This document shows positions 41,886 to 50,510 of a stretch of DNA of 64,000 nucleotides, piece by piece (within the stretch, counting starts at the first letter, position 1; every line of letters begins with the position of its first letter). Origin of the DNA: Hyphomicrobiales bacterium (lineage in GTDB: Bacteria > Pseudomonadota > Alphaproteobacteria > Rhizobiales > Rhizobiaceae); the NCBI GenBank assembly GCA_900473185.1, contig UCKU01000013.1:412396-476395 (forward strand), in the 5' to 3' direction. Both the position numbers and the translations under genes were made by a program. Below the pieces are notes generated by a model that was not told where the DNA came from, searched no databases, and saw only the letters and a program-made list of their open reading frames with translations.

Positions 41886-42722
41886 TTATTTGATTGCGCC
41901 GGCCGCAATGCCGGCGATGAAGTGACGCTGCAGAGCCACGAAGACAACGAGGATCGGTGCCGTCAAAAGCACCGCACCCGCCATGATGCCGCCCCAGGAA
42001 ACCTTGGTGAGGCCGATCAGCACGCCGAGCGCCACCGGAGCGGTCATCATGCCGGGCTTCGAATTGATCAGCAGCGGCCAGAGATAATTGTTCCAGGAGG
42101 CGAGGAAGAGGATGATCGCCAGTGCCGCCATGGTCGGCCGGGCAAGCGGCAGCGCGATGCGCAGGAAGATCTGCCATTCCTTGACGCCTTCGACGCGGGC
42201 TGCATCGAAGAGGTCATTCGGCATCATCGAGAAAGACTGCCGCATGAAGAGCACCCCGAGCGAATTGAAGAGAGGCGGCACGATGAGGGCGATCCAAGTA
42301 TTGGCGAGCTTGAAGTCGCGCGCCACCATGATGAATTGCGGAATGACGACCACGAAATAGGGCAGGGTGATCGTGCCGAGGATGATGGCGATGACCAGCG
42401 AACGGCCGACGAAACGGTACCGCGCGAGCGCCCAGCCGGCCATGGAGGTCAGCATCACCGACAGGGCGGTATAGACGGTGGCGACGACGATGGAGATCAC
42501 CATGGCGCCTACGAAGTTCGTGTCTGCCTGCAGGTTTCGGAAATTCGCAACGAAATTGGTCGAGGGCCAGAGCACGATCTGCGGGCTGAAGATGCCGTAA
42601 TCGGGCATGGTCGAGAAAACGAACATCATCCAGAGCGGAAACAGCCAGATAATTGCGAGCGGCAGCAGGAAGGCGTGCAGGGCGATCTGGCGGATGAGAA
42701 GCGATTGCGACTTGGATCTCAT
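41886..42722 (-). CDS. CUT1 ABC transporter permease (MalG-like)
   Basis: 278 residues with six membrane helices. The EAA-type loop reads LFDAARVEGVKEWQIFLRIALP, and the C-terminus QRHFIAGIAAGAIK is typical of MalG-type subunits. The start overlaps the upstream permease stop in an ATGA arrangement, which fixes the start at 42722 rather than the longer frame. Confidence 0.93.
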   Translation of the reverse strand: MRSKSQSLLIRQIALHAFLLPLAIIWLFPLWMMFVFSTMPDYGIFSPQIVLWPSTNFVANFRNLQADTNFVGAMVISIVVATVYTALSVMLTSMAGWALARYRFVGRSLVIAIILGTITLPYFVVVIPQFIMVARDFKLANTWIALIVPPLFNSLGVLFMRQSFSMMPNDLFDAARVEGVKEWQIFLRIALPLARPTMAALAIILFLASWNNYLWPLLINSKPGMMTAPVALGVLIGLTKVSWGGIMAGAVLLTAPILVVFVALQRHFIAGIAAGAIK

Positions 42723-43579
42723 TTCGGCTCCCTCCCGACCCAAAGGTTGAGCAGCGAGATCGCGACTGCGAGCGCTGCCATCGTATAGGCGATCGCCGAG
42801 GCATAACCGAAGTTCAGCGATGTAAAGCCTTGGCGATAGAGCAGCAGACCAAGTGTCTCCGTGCCACCGCCAGGTCCGCCTCTATTGGTAATGAGGAAAG
42901 GTTCGGCAAAGAGCTGCATCGTACCGATGACGGACAGGACCACACAGAAAAGAATGATCGGCTTCAGGAGCGGCAGGGTGATGTGGAAGAACTGTTGCAG
43001 CTTGCTGACGCGGTCGAGCGTGGCCGCCTCGTAAACATCTTCCGGGATCGATTGCAGGCCGGCCAGGATGATGATGGCATTGTAGCCCGCCCATCGCCAG
43101 GTGACGGCAATGATGATGACGACCATGGCGGCATTGGCATTGTCGAACCAGGAAACGGGGGAGAGGCCGGCTGCGCCGATCAGCTTGTTGATGATGCCGA
43201 AATCGAGATTGAACATCAGCCGGAAGACCGCCGCATAGGCGACCTCGCCAACCACGACCGGCGCAAAAAAGGCGAAACGGAACATGGCGCGTGCTTTCAG
43301 AAGCGGCGAATTGAGCAGCACGGCCATGATCGTTGCAAGGGTGATCATGACCGGCACCTGGATAACCAGGATGATGAGCGTGTTATAGACGGCGTTGTAG
43401 AAGGCCGGGTCGGCGAAGAGGCGCCCCCAATTGGCCTGAAGGCTGAATCTCCACGGATTGATGCGCGTGTTCTGGAACGAGATCAGAAACGAATTGATGA
43501 TCGGCCAGACCCAGAAGGCGGCAAAGACCAGAAGATAGGGCGCAAGGAACGCATAGGCGCTGCGGTTTCTGATCGGCAT
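42719..43579 (-). CDS. CUT1 ABC transporter permease (MalF-like)
   Basis: 286 residues with six membrane helices. The EAA loop reads VYEAATLDRVSKLQQFFHIT, with LPLLKPIILF after it. AAGGAGG precedes the start at good spacing. Overlaps the MalG-like gene by four bases. It is separated from the binding-protein gene by an 80-base gap containing a hairpin. Confidence 0.93.
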   Translation of the reverse strand: MPIRNRSAYAFLAPYLLVFAAFWVWPIINSFLISFQNTRINPWRFSLQANWGRLFADPAFYNAVYNTLIILVIQVPVMITLATIMAVLLNSPLLKARAMFRFAFFAPVVVGEVAYAAVFRLMFNLDFGIINKLIGAAGLSPVSWFDNANAAMVVIIIAVTWRWAGYNAIIILAGLQSIPEDVYEAATLDRVSKLQQFFHITLPLLKPIILFCVVLSVIGTMQLFAEPFLITNRGGPGGGTETLGLLLYRQGFTSLNFGYASAIAYTMAALAVAISLLNLWVGREPK

Positions 43580-43630
43580 GAATCCTCCTTACCGAAACGA
43601 ATGTGCCAGCCGCCTCCCGCGGCAGGCGAG

Positions 43631-43652
43631 GCCGGGCGCTTAGGCGCCCGGC
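43631..43652 (-). promoter_or_regulatory. Intercistronic hairpin after the binding-protein gene
   Basis: A perfect 9-bp inverted repeat GCCGGGCGC-loop-GCGCCCGGC follows the binding-protein stop by eight bases. It has no T-tract, so it more likely protects the upstream message or slows polymerase than terminates fully. Confidence 0.6.
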
Positions 43653-43659
43653 TTGCCAT

Positions 43660-44934
43660 TCATTGTGCGATCGGAAGACCGGTAGCCGATGCAATCTGCT
43701 TGGCGGCATCGTCGAGGGCCGCCTTCGCATCGGGATAACCGCCGGCGAAATACTTCGTCTGCGTCGTCTTGTAGATGGCATCTGCATCCGTCTGGAAGGC
43801 CGTACCGCGGCTCGGCACGATCTTCGGCAGGGTAGCCAGGATGTCGGCCCAGATCTTCTGGCCGCCCCAATAGGGCTGCGGCTCGTTGACGAAGGGATCC
43901 TGAACGGCCGACAGCAGCGACGGCACGAGACCGAACGACTTCAGCATGGTGACCTGGCCCTCATTGGTGGTAAGCGCATAGGTCAGATATTTGAAGGCCG
44001 CTTCCTTGTTCTGCGAATTGGCATTGATGGCGAGCGAGGAGCCGCCGAGGTTGGCGGCATGCGGGCTGTCTGCGCTCATGCCGGGCATGGCGTAGACACC
44101 CCACTTGCCCGACAGATCGGGAGAGCCGGAACGGATCGTGCCTTCATACCAGCCGCCGAAGACCTGGCTTGCGACTTTGCCGGCGGTGTTGGAGGAGATC
44201 TTCTCGTCCCAGTTTGCTGCCGTCAGCGTGCCAGCATCCTTCATCGCCTTGACTTTTTCCAGCGTCTGGACGCAAGCCGGCTGGTTGACGGTGATCGACT
44301 GGCCGTCGGTCGAGAAATAGCCACAGCCTTGTTCGTTGGCGAGCATGCGGAACCATTCGCTGTCGCCGTTGAAATCGGCCTGGCCCATCACGACGCCGGG
44401 ATTGGCTGCCGAGATCTTCTTGCCGGCGGCAATGAAATCGTCCCAGGTTGCAATCGACTTCGGATCTACGCCGGCCTTTTCGTAGTAATCGCGACGATAG
44501 AAGACGGTGACCGGACCGGAATCCCACGGCATGGCATAGGCGACATCGCCGATCTCGAGCTCGGTGCGCTTGAAATCGGGGAATTTCGACTGCATGTCGG
44601 CGTTGTAACCGAGGTCCTTCAGATTGGCGAAGCAATCCGGGAAGCGGCTCCAGAAGATCTCCGCCTCGAAATTCTCTATCGTGACGATATCGGGAAGGCC
44701 ATCGCCGCCGGCAGCGCAGGCGGCGAGCGTCTTGTCGAAGACCTGCTGGTTGCCGAGATCCTGGACATCGACCTTGATGTCGGGAAACTGCTTGTTAAAG
44801 CCTTCGACCGTCGATTTGAGAGCCGAAGCTGCGACATTCCAGCTCCAGATGGTAAGTGTAGCGGACTGCGCATAGGCAGATCCGGATGCAAGCAGCACAA
44901 GCGCTGTCGTTGCCGTGATGAGTTTAGAGCGCAT
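43660..44934 (-). CDS. CUT1 ABC transporter, sugar-binding protein
   Basis: 424 residues. Signal peptide (ALVLLASGSAYAQS), then a type 1 solute-binding fold (ATLTIWSWNVAA, GLPDIVTIENFE, GPVTVFYRRDYYEKAG). GGGAGG precedes the ATG. First gene of the AraC-controlled importer operon. Cysteines in AACAAGGDG, FPDCFANL and QGCGYF may form a structural disulphide. The ligand is not predictable, though the fused oxidoreductase suggests a sugar needing redox conversion. Confidence 0.93.
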   Translation of the reverse strand: MRSKLITATTALVLLASGSAYAQSATLTIWSWNVAASALKSTVEGFNKQFPDIKVDVQDLGNQQVFDKTLAACAAGGDGLPDIVTIENFEAEIFWSRFPDCFANLKDLGYNADMQSKFPDFKRTELEIGDVAYAMPWDSGPVTVFYRRDYYEKAGVDPKSIATWDDFIAAGKKISAANPGVVMGQADFNGDSEWFRMLANEQGCGYFSTDGQSITVNQPACVQTLEKVKAMKDAGTLTAANWDEKISSNTAGKVASQVFGGWYEGTIRSGSPDLSGKWGVYAMPGMSADSPHAANLGGSSLAINANSQNKEAAFKYLTYALTTNEGQVTMLKSFGLVPSLLSAVQDPFVNEPQPYWGGQKIWADILATLPKIVPSRGTAFQTDADAIYKTTQTKYFAGGYPDAKAALDDAAKQIASATGLPIAQ

Positions 44935-45019
44935 GAAAATCCTCCCTTTTCAATTGCCGTCGCTGAGCGAACGTGCCTAATTTAGCGCGGCGGGAGCGGC
45001 TGTCTCATAAAAAGGGAAT

Positions 45020-45928
45020 ATGGAATTGGCGGAAAGTAAGGTCGTTGGCAAACCTGTTTACCAGCCTGGTGCCAGCACGATTGAAGGCATGCCGATGGCG
45101 CTGCAGATGTTTTATGCCCATCCGCCTGTCATGGCGATGCCGCATTGGCATGCCCAGGTCGAGGTCAATTACATCATGCGTGGCAGCGTCCATTATCGCA
45201 TGAGCGACCATGACATTACCCTCAAAGCCGGCCAGATGTGCCTTTTCTGGGGCGGGCAGCCGCATCAGATGGACGATTCATCAGATGATTCCCTCTATGC
45301 GGGCGCGCATCTGCCGCTCGTCTATTTCTTCAGGATGCGCCTGCCTCCGACCATAGGTACCCGTCTGATGAAGGGGGAAATCCTGCTGACATCGGCGACC
45401 GATGCGGCGGATGAGGCAAATTTCCCGCGCTGGTATGACTATGCGAAATCCAATGATGTCAGGAGGACGCAGCACGCCGTCGATGAATTGCTCCTGCGCA
45501 TCGAACGGATTGCCCTGGAATCATATCTGATGGTTCCGGGCACCAGCACAGACGAGCTTGAGCAGCCCAATGCGCATCTTTCCCGCAGCGTCGCGCGCAT
45601 GTGCGATTTCATTGCGAGCAATTTCCTGCAGGACATCGACACCGTCGAAATCGCCCGCGCGGTCGATCTTCATCCGAAATATGCGATGAACCTGTTCAAG
45701 AAGACGACGGGTATGACGATCAGCAAATACATCAATCTGCTGCGTCTTTCGCATGCCCAGGCGCAACTGATGGGCGAAGGAGCGAACGTTCTCCAGATCG
45801 CGATGGATAGCGGTTTCGGCTCGATCAGCGCCTTCAACAAGTCCTTCCGCAATATCGCCGGCATGTCTCCATCTGATTTTCGGCGGGATATGCGTTCGAT
45901 GATCGGCGCTATCTCCGCCGCTGGTTGA
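45020..45928 (+). CDS. AraC-family transcriptional regulator
   Basis: 302 residues. The N-terminal cupin sensing domain contains MAMPHWHAQVEVNYIMRG. The C-terminal 100 residues hold two helix-turn-helix motifs (DTVEIARAVDLHPKYAMNLF and NVLQIAMDSGFGSISAFNKSF). It starts 85 bases from the divergent binding-protein gene and is very likely the sugar-responsive activator of the importer operon. AAAAGGGA precedes the ATG. Confidence 0.93.
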   Translation: MELAESKVVGKPVYQPGASTIEGMPMALQMFYAHPPVMAMPHWHAQVEVNYIMRGSVHYRMSDHDITLKAGQMCLFWGGQPHQMDDSSDDSLYAGAHLPLVYFFRMRLPPTIGTRLMKGEILLTSATDAADEANFPRWYDYAKSNDVRRTQHAVDELLLRIERIALESYLMVPGTSTDELEQPNAHLSRSVARMCDFIASNFLQDIDTVEIARAVDLHPKYAMNLFKKTTGMTISKYINLLRLSHAQAQLMGEGANVLQIAMDSGFGSISAFNKSFRNIAGMSPSDFRRDMRSMIGAISAAG

Positions 45929-46140
45929 GACGCCCTGAGCTTGCCTTCGAAAGCTGATCCCGATCGCGGGCATGGATAGGGGTCAAGTCCAGTCGCATTC
46001 GGGCGCTAGCTCGACTGCGGATCGTCAAGATCTGCCCCGCAAGAAGACGTGTTGAACGGGTGCGTCTTCCGCCGATGGAAACATGACCCTTGCAAAGAGC
46101 GCCGGCAGCTACATCATCTGGTTGTCGGAAAGGGATTCAG

Positions 46141-46425
46141 ATGACCGCAACCCAGGATGCTTTTCGTGTGCAAATCACCGGCGGGGTGCAAGGTGTCGGC
46201 TATCGCGCCTGGACCCGCGGCCAGGCCCTCCAACTCGGCTTGACGGGCTGGGTCAGGAACGAGGCCGACGGCTCGGTCAGCGCTTTGATCGTTGGTTCTC
46301 AAGGCGCCACCGGCTCCATGCTTGAGCGTTTCTGGAGCGGTCCCGCCGGCTCTTCCGTGGCAGACGTGAAAGCGGAACCGGCAAATCTCGATGAGATACC
46401 GGGCGACTTCCGCATCGTACGATAG
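46141..46425 (+). CDS. acyP: Acylphosphatase
   Basis: Hydrolyses the carboxyl-phosphate bond of acyl phosphates. The 94 residues fit the family. The phosphate-binding loop GGVQGVGYRAWT holds Arg22, and GWVRNEADGSV holds the catalytic Asn40. GGAAAGGG precedes the ATG at 46141. It is convergent with the rhamnosidase operon's ATPase gene, three bases apart from its stop. No functional link to the neighbours is evident. Confidence 0.93.
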   Translation: MTATQDAFRVQITGGVQGVGYRAWTRGQALQLGLTGWVRNEADGSVSALIVGSQGATGSMLERFWSGPAGSSVADVKAEPANLDEIPGDFRIVR

Positions 46426-46428
46426 AGA

Positions 46429-47409
46429 TCAGGAGAACCTGTGCTCTTTCCCGGCCAGCGGTGAGGCGAACTGCGTTTCACCTGTTGTCACTGGCCGGTC
46501 GCCGTCCGTACGCACGACAAGTGTCCGCAATTCCGGCACATCGAGGTAGACGACCGTATCTGCGCCGAGCCTCTCGATATGGCGCACCTTGCCTTGCCAT
46601 TTGCCTTCCGTCGGCGAGAGCGTGATATGCTCGGGCCGGATACCGTAGGTCCGGCACCCCTCCTGTGCGGCGATCTCCCCCTCGAACAGGTTCATCTTCG
46701 GCGAACCGATGAAGCCTGCGACGAAGGGGCTCGCCGGATTGTTGTAGAGCGTCATCGGCGTTCCGACTTGCTCGATCCGTCCGCCGTTCAGAACAACGAT
46801 CTTGTCGGCCATCGTCATCGCCTCGACCTGATCATGGGTGACGTAGATCATGGTCGCGCCGAGTTTGGCATGAAGCTCGGTCAGTTCGATGCGCATCTGC
46901 GAGCGCAGCGACGCATCGAGATTCGACAGCGGCTCATCGAACAGGAAGACTTTTGGATTGCGGATGATCGCCCGGCCGATGGCGACGCGCTGCCGCTGCC
47001 CGCCCGATAGTGCCTTCGGCTTGCGATCGAGCAGGTGCGACAGCTGCAGGATATCGGCGGTCTGCTTCACTCTTTCGGCGATTTCCGCCTTGGGTCGCCT
47101 GGCGAGCGACAGGCCGAAGCCGATGTTTTCTGCGACGGTCAGATGCGGATAGAGCGCATAGGACTGAAACACCATGGCGATGCCGCGCTCGGACGGTTCG
47201 GCATAGGTCACGTCCTTGCTGTCGATGAATACCTTGCCCGAAGTCTGCGTCTCCAGTCCGGAGATGATGCGCAGCAAGGTCGATTTCCCGCAGCCGGACG
47301 GACCGACGAAGACGCAGAATTCGCCCGGCTCTACGGTGAGATCGACGCCTTTCATGACCTCCAGGCTGCCGAAGCTCTTGCGGACACTTTCGAGAACAAC
47401 TGATGTCAT
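46429..47409 (-). CDS. CUT1 ABC transporter ATP-binding protein
   Basis: 326 residues, at the short end for MalK-type subunits because the C-terminal TOBE region is compact. Walker A GPSGCGKST, signature LSGGQRQR, Walker B VFLFDEPLSNLD and H-loop YVTHDQVEAMT are intact, with a remnant regulatory motif TYGIRPEHI. It ends the rhamnosidase-importer operon and its stop almost touches the convergent acylphosphatase gene. No clear terminator was seen between them. Confidence 0.92.
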   Translation of the reverse strand: MTSVVLESVRKSFGSLEVMKGVDLTVEPGEFCVFVGPSGCGKSTLLRIISGLETQTSGKVFIDSKDVTYAEPSERGIAMVFQSYALYPHLTVAENIGFGLSLARRPKAEIAERVKQTADILQLSHLLDRKPKALSGGQRQRVAIGRAIIRNPKVFLFDEPLSNLDASLRSQMRIELTELHAKLGATMIYVTHDQVEAMTMADKIVVLNGGRIEQVGTPMTLYNNPASPFVAGFIGSPKMNLFEGEIAAQEGCRTYGIRPEHITLSPTEGKWQGKVRHIERLGADTVVYLDVPELRTLVVRTDGDRPVTTGETQFASPLAGKEHRFS

Positions 47410-47412
47410 GGT

Positions 47413-48237
47413 TTATCCCTTGACTGCACCGGCGGTCATGCCTGCAACGATCTGCCGGTTGAAGAAGATGAAGACGATCAGGGGCGGAATGGTCACCAGA
47501 AGAATGTTCATGAACAGCAGGTTGAACTGGGTCTGGAACTGTCCCTGAAAATTATAGAGCGTCAGCTGCACGGTGACGTTTTCCCGCCCCGGCAGATAGT
47601 AGAGCGGGTTGGTGAAATCGTTGAAGATGGCGATCGATTGGACAACGATAACAGTCACGGTGACCGGCTTTAAGAGCGGCAGGATGACGCGAAAGAAGAT
47701 CTGGAATGGCTTTGCCCCGTCTATGATCGCAGCTTCGTCGAGATCCCGCGGGATCGTTGCGATGAAGCTGCGAAACAGGAGAACCGTGAAACCGAGACCA
47801 TAGGCAACCTGGATCAGCACCATGCCGGATAAGGTCTTGAAGAGGCCGAGCAGTTGCAGCACCCAGATGGTCGGAACAATGGCCGGCGGGATCATCAAGC
47901 CGGCGAGCACGCAGCCATAAATGACCGTGTTCCAGCGCGAGGGGCGGCGCTGCAGTACATAGCCGACCATGGCGCCGAACAACACCAGCAGGGTGACGGC
48001 GGCCACCGTGATGACGGTCGAGTTGAAGTAGGCGAGCAGCAGCATGTAGTTGCGGGTCTGCACGACCTCCATGAAATTCTGCCAGAGCTGCCACTCGACC
48101 GGCCAGCTGAATCTCAGCGTTGCCGCATCCTGTTTCGTCTTGGCGGCCGTGATGAAGATGAAGATGAAAGGCAGCACGAAGATCACGCCGCAGGCGGCCA
48201 ATGCCGCAATCCCGGTATAGAGCTGGCGGCGGCTCAT
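47413..48237 (-). CDS. CUT1 ABC transporter permease (MalG-like)
   Basis: 274 residues with six membrane helices. The EAA loop reads LDEAAIIDGAKPFQIFFRVI, and the C-terminus NRQIVAGMTAGAVKG matches MalG-type ends. The start overlaps the MalF-like gene stop by four bases. The ATPase gene follows after three bases. Confidence 0.93.
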   Translation of the reverse strand: MSRRQLYTGIAALAACGVIFVLPFIFIFITAAKTKQDAATLRFSWPVEWQLWQNFMEVVQTRNYMLLLAYFNSTVITVAAVTLLVLFGAMVGYVLQRRPSRWNTVIYGCVLAGLMIPPAIVPTIWVLQLLGLFKTLSGMVLIQVAYGLGFTVLLFRSFIATIPRDLDEAAIIDGAKPFQIFFRVILPLLKPVTVTVIVVQSIAIFNDFTNPLYYLPGRENVTVQLTLYNFQGQFQTQFNLLFMNILLVTIPPLIVFIFFNRQIVAGMTAGAVKG

Positions 48238-49097
48238 AGATCCACCTCTTTGCGGTTGAACCAGGCTGTCAGCGGCAGGACAATGAGGCCGATGAGCAAG
48301 AAGAGGATGACATTCCCAGCCGTCGAAAGGCCATAGAAGCCCGCCTGGTACTGCTTGTAGATGACGCTTGCGAGCACATCCGAGGAAAAGCCCGGGCCAC
48401 CTCGTGTCATTGCCCAGATCAGGTCGAAGCTTCTGAGACCGCCGATCAGCGAGAGCGTTACGACCGTCACCGTCGCGGGCTTGACCAGCGGGACGGTAAC
48501 TCGGAAGAACATCTGGGTGCGGGTCGCGCCATCGATGCGGGCGGCCTCATAGTAGTCGGCGCTGATCGATGCGAGCCCGGCAATATAGATCACGGTCGCA
48601 AGCCCGATGCCTTTCCAGAGGTCGACGAAGACGATGGAATAGAGCGCAAGAGCGGGATCGGTCAGCCAGCCAGGGCCATGGATGCCAATGGCGGCGAGCG
48701 CCACATTGATCAACCCGCGTGTCGGATGCATGAGCACCGAGAAAGTGATGCCGACGCCGATCGTCGATACCAGAACCGGAAAGAAGATCACGGTGCGCAG
48801 CAGGCCTTGTCCCCAGAGGCCGGAGGTCAACAGCACCGCGAGCAGGAGACCGAGAACGGTTTTCGTGCCTGAGGTCAGCACTGCATAGATGACGGTGTTG
48901 ACCAGGCCCTGGATCAGAAAGGGTTCGCGGAAGAATTGCCGGTAGTTTTCCAGACCGATGAACTGCGTGGTGAACAGATCCCAGCGCGTAAGGCTGAACC
49001 AGAAGGAGGCGACCGTCGGAGCCAGAAAGAGGACGGTGAATATCACCGCCGCCGGCAGGACGAACCAGTAGGGATAGGGTGACTTGCGTTTTATCAT
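48234..49097 (-). CDS. CUT1 ABC transporter permease (MalF-like)
   Basis: 287 residues with six membrane helices. The EAA loop reads YYEAARIDGATRTQMFFRVT, with VPLVKPATVTVV after it. It begins 63 bases after the binding-protein stop, with a hairpin in the gap, and overlaps the MalG-like gene. Confidence 0.93.
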   Translation of the reverse strand: MIKRKSPYPYWFVLPAAVIFTVLFLAPTVASFWFSLTRWDLFTTQFIGLENYRQFFREPFLIQGLVNTVIYAVLTSGTKTVLGLLLAVLLTSGLWGQGLLRTVIFFPVLVSTIGVGITFSVLMHPTRGLINVALAAIGIHGPGWLTDPALALYSIVFVDLWKGIGLATVIYIAGLASISADYYEAARIDGATRTQMFFRVTVPLVKPATVTVVTLSLIGGLRSFDLIWAMTRGGPGFSSDVLASVIYKQYQAGFYGLSTAGNVILFLLIGLIVLPLTAWFNRKEVDL

Positions 49098-49115
49098 ACG
49101 GACACCATGAAGCGT

Positions 49116-49147
49116 CCCCCACTCAGGCTCAAAGAGGTGAGTGGGGG
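49116..49147 (-). promoter_or_regulatory. Intercistronic hairpin after the binding-protein gene
   Basis: A perfect 10-bp stem CCCCCACTCA-loop-TGAGTGGGGG fills most of the gap between the binding-protein and MalF-like genes. Its position parallels the hairpins in the two other importer operons. Confidence 0.6.
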
Positions 49148-49160
49148 ATCGGCTGGAAGG

Positions 49161-50435
49161 TTACCAGTTCGGCAGGCCGAGCTGCTTGGCCTGCTTCTCG
49201 ACATCCTGGTCGTAGAGGGCGGCCGCATCCTTGGCGGAGCGTATGCCGGTTCCGACCTCGACCGTGATCTGCTCGAGCGCCGGTCCCTTGACGGGCGAGA
49301 GGAATTCGAGCGCCGGACCGTTGCGTCCCTCGGTATCGAAATAGGGCAGCATGTCGGAAACGACGGGAGGAACGTCCTTAGGAAGTTCGCATCCCTTGAC
49401 GAGGTAGGGACCCGACGGAACGGCCTTGGCCATCAGGTCGCAGGCTTCCTTGGAGCCGACGAAATCAAGAAATTTCTTGGCTTCCTCCAGGTTTTCGGAC
49501 TTTGCAGAAGCATAGAGCGCGGAAGGCATCCAGACGGTCAGGCCGTTTTTGGCAGCGTCCGTTCCAGGCTGAGCGAAGAAGCCCAGATCCTTCAGGTTGT
49601 CAGGAAAATTCTGCTGGATGTTGCCGATACCGAAGGTAAGGTTCGGATAGTGCGCGGCTTCGCCTGTGGCCACCATCCGCATGCCGTCGTCAAAGGTCGC
49701 CGCGCCGAAGTCCGCGTTGAGGAAACCGCCTTTCGCGACCTCCTCAAGATGTTCGAAGCCGCGTAGCGCAGCTGGCGTATTGGCATATTTGATCTTGTTG
49801 TCGGTATAGTCGGCCGCGAAATTCGGAACCTCGGCCTGGACGTTATAGAAGTCGGCAAGCACGAAGAGCTGCGAGGTCCAGGTCGTGCCATAGGTCTGCG
49901 CCACGGCAACCTTGCCGGCCGCCTTGATCTTCTCGTTATTGCTCATGAACTCCGCCCATGTCTTCGGCGGCGTCAGCCCGAGATCGGCGTAGATCTTTCT
50001 GTTGTAGAAGATGCCGCCGCCCATGGCCGGACCGAAAGGAAGGCCGCGGACATGGCCGTCCGGGCTGGTCACGACCTTCTTGAAGCTGTCGAGAATTCCG
50101 GCTTCCGATGGAAGATCGGAAAGATCTGCGATCGTTTTCTGCGGCTTCAAAGCTTGGAAGAGGGAGCCGCCATTATACAGGAAGATATCGGCCATTTCGC
50201 CAGTGGCGAGCCGGGTCTTGATGATGTTATCGCCCTCCGACCCCCCGGCGCGCTGCTCGACATCAAATGTGACGTCGGGATGCTTTTCCATATAGGCTTT
50301 GGAAACGGCATCGAACGAGGCAATCGTCTCCGGATTGGTGTCGATCAGAACGCTGAGGGTTACATCCGCATGGGCCACTCCAGCGGCAAGAGCCATGATA
50401 CTGGCTGCAAGGATGCTGCACTTCGTCATTCGCAT
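49161..50435 (-). CDS. CUT1 ABC transporter, sugar-binding protein
   Basis: About 424 residues with a signal peptide (ILAASIMALAAGVAHA) and a type 1 solute-binding fold (VTLSVLIDTNPETIASFD, EMADIFLYNGGS, GGGIFYNRKIYADLG). AGGAGG is eight bases before the ATG at 50435; an in-frame ATG two codons upstream is too close to it. It follows the alpha-L-rhamnosidase gene by about 75 bases, so a rhamnose-containing oligosaccharide or rhamnose itself is the likely ligand. Confidence 0.92.
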   Translation of the reverse strand: MRMTKCSILAASIMALAAGVAHADVTLSVLIDTNPETIASFDAVSKAYMEKHPDVTFDVEQRAGGSEGDNIIKTRLATGEMADIFLYNGGSLFQALKPQKTIADLSDLPSEAGILDSFKKVVTSPDGHVRGLPFGPAMGGGIFYNRKIYADLGLTPPKTWAEFMSNNEKIKAAGKVAVAQTYGTTWTSQLFVLADFYNVQAEVPNFAADYTDNKIKYANTPAALRGFEHLEEVAKGGFLNADFGAATFDDGMRMVATGEAAHYPNLTFGIGNIQQNFPDNLKDLGFFAQPGTDAAKNGLTVWMPSALYASAKSENLEEAKKFLDFVGSKEACDLMAKAVPSGPYLVKGCELPKDVPPVVSDMLPYFDTEGRNGPALEFLSPVKGPALEQITVEVGTGIRSAKDAAALYDQDVEKQAKQLGLPNW

Positions 50436-50510
50436 AGTCATTTCCTCCTCTTGAAGACCGGAATGCGTTGGGCTGCTTGCCCGCGGATCAAAGATCCGCG
50501 AGCAATCGCA

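Noticed and set aside
43603..44985. 460-codon plus-strand open frame
   Set aside because: Antisense to the second sugar-binding protein; low-quality composition and no ribosome-binding site.
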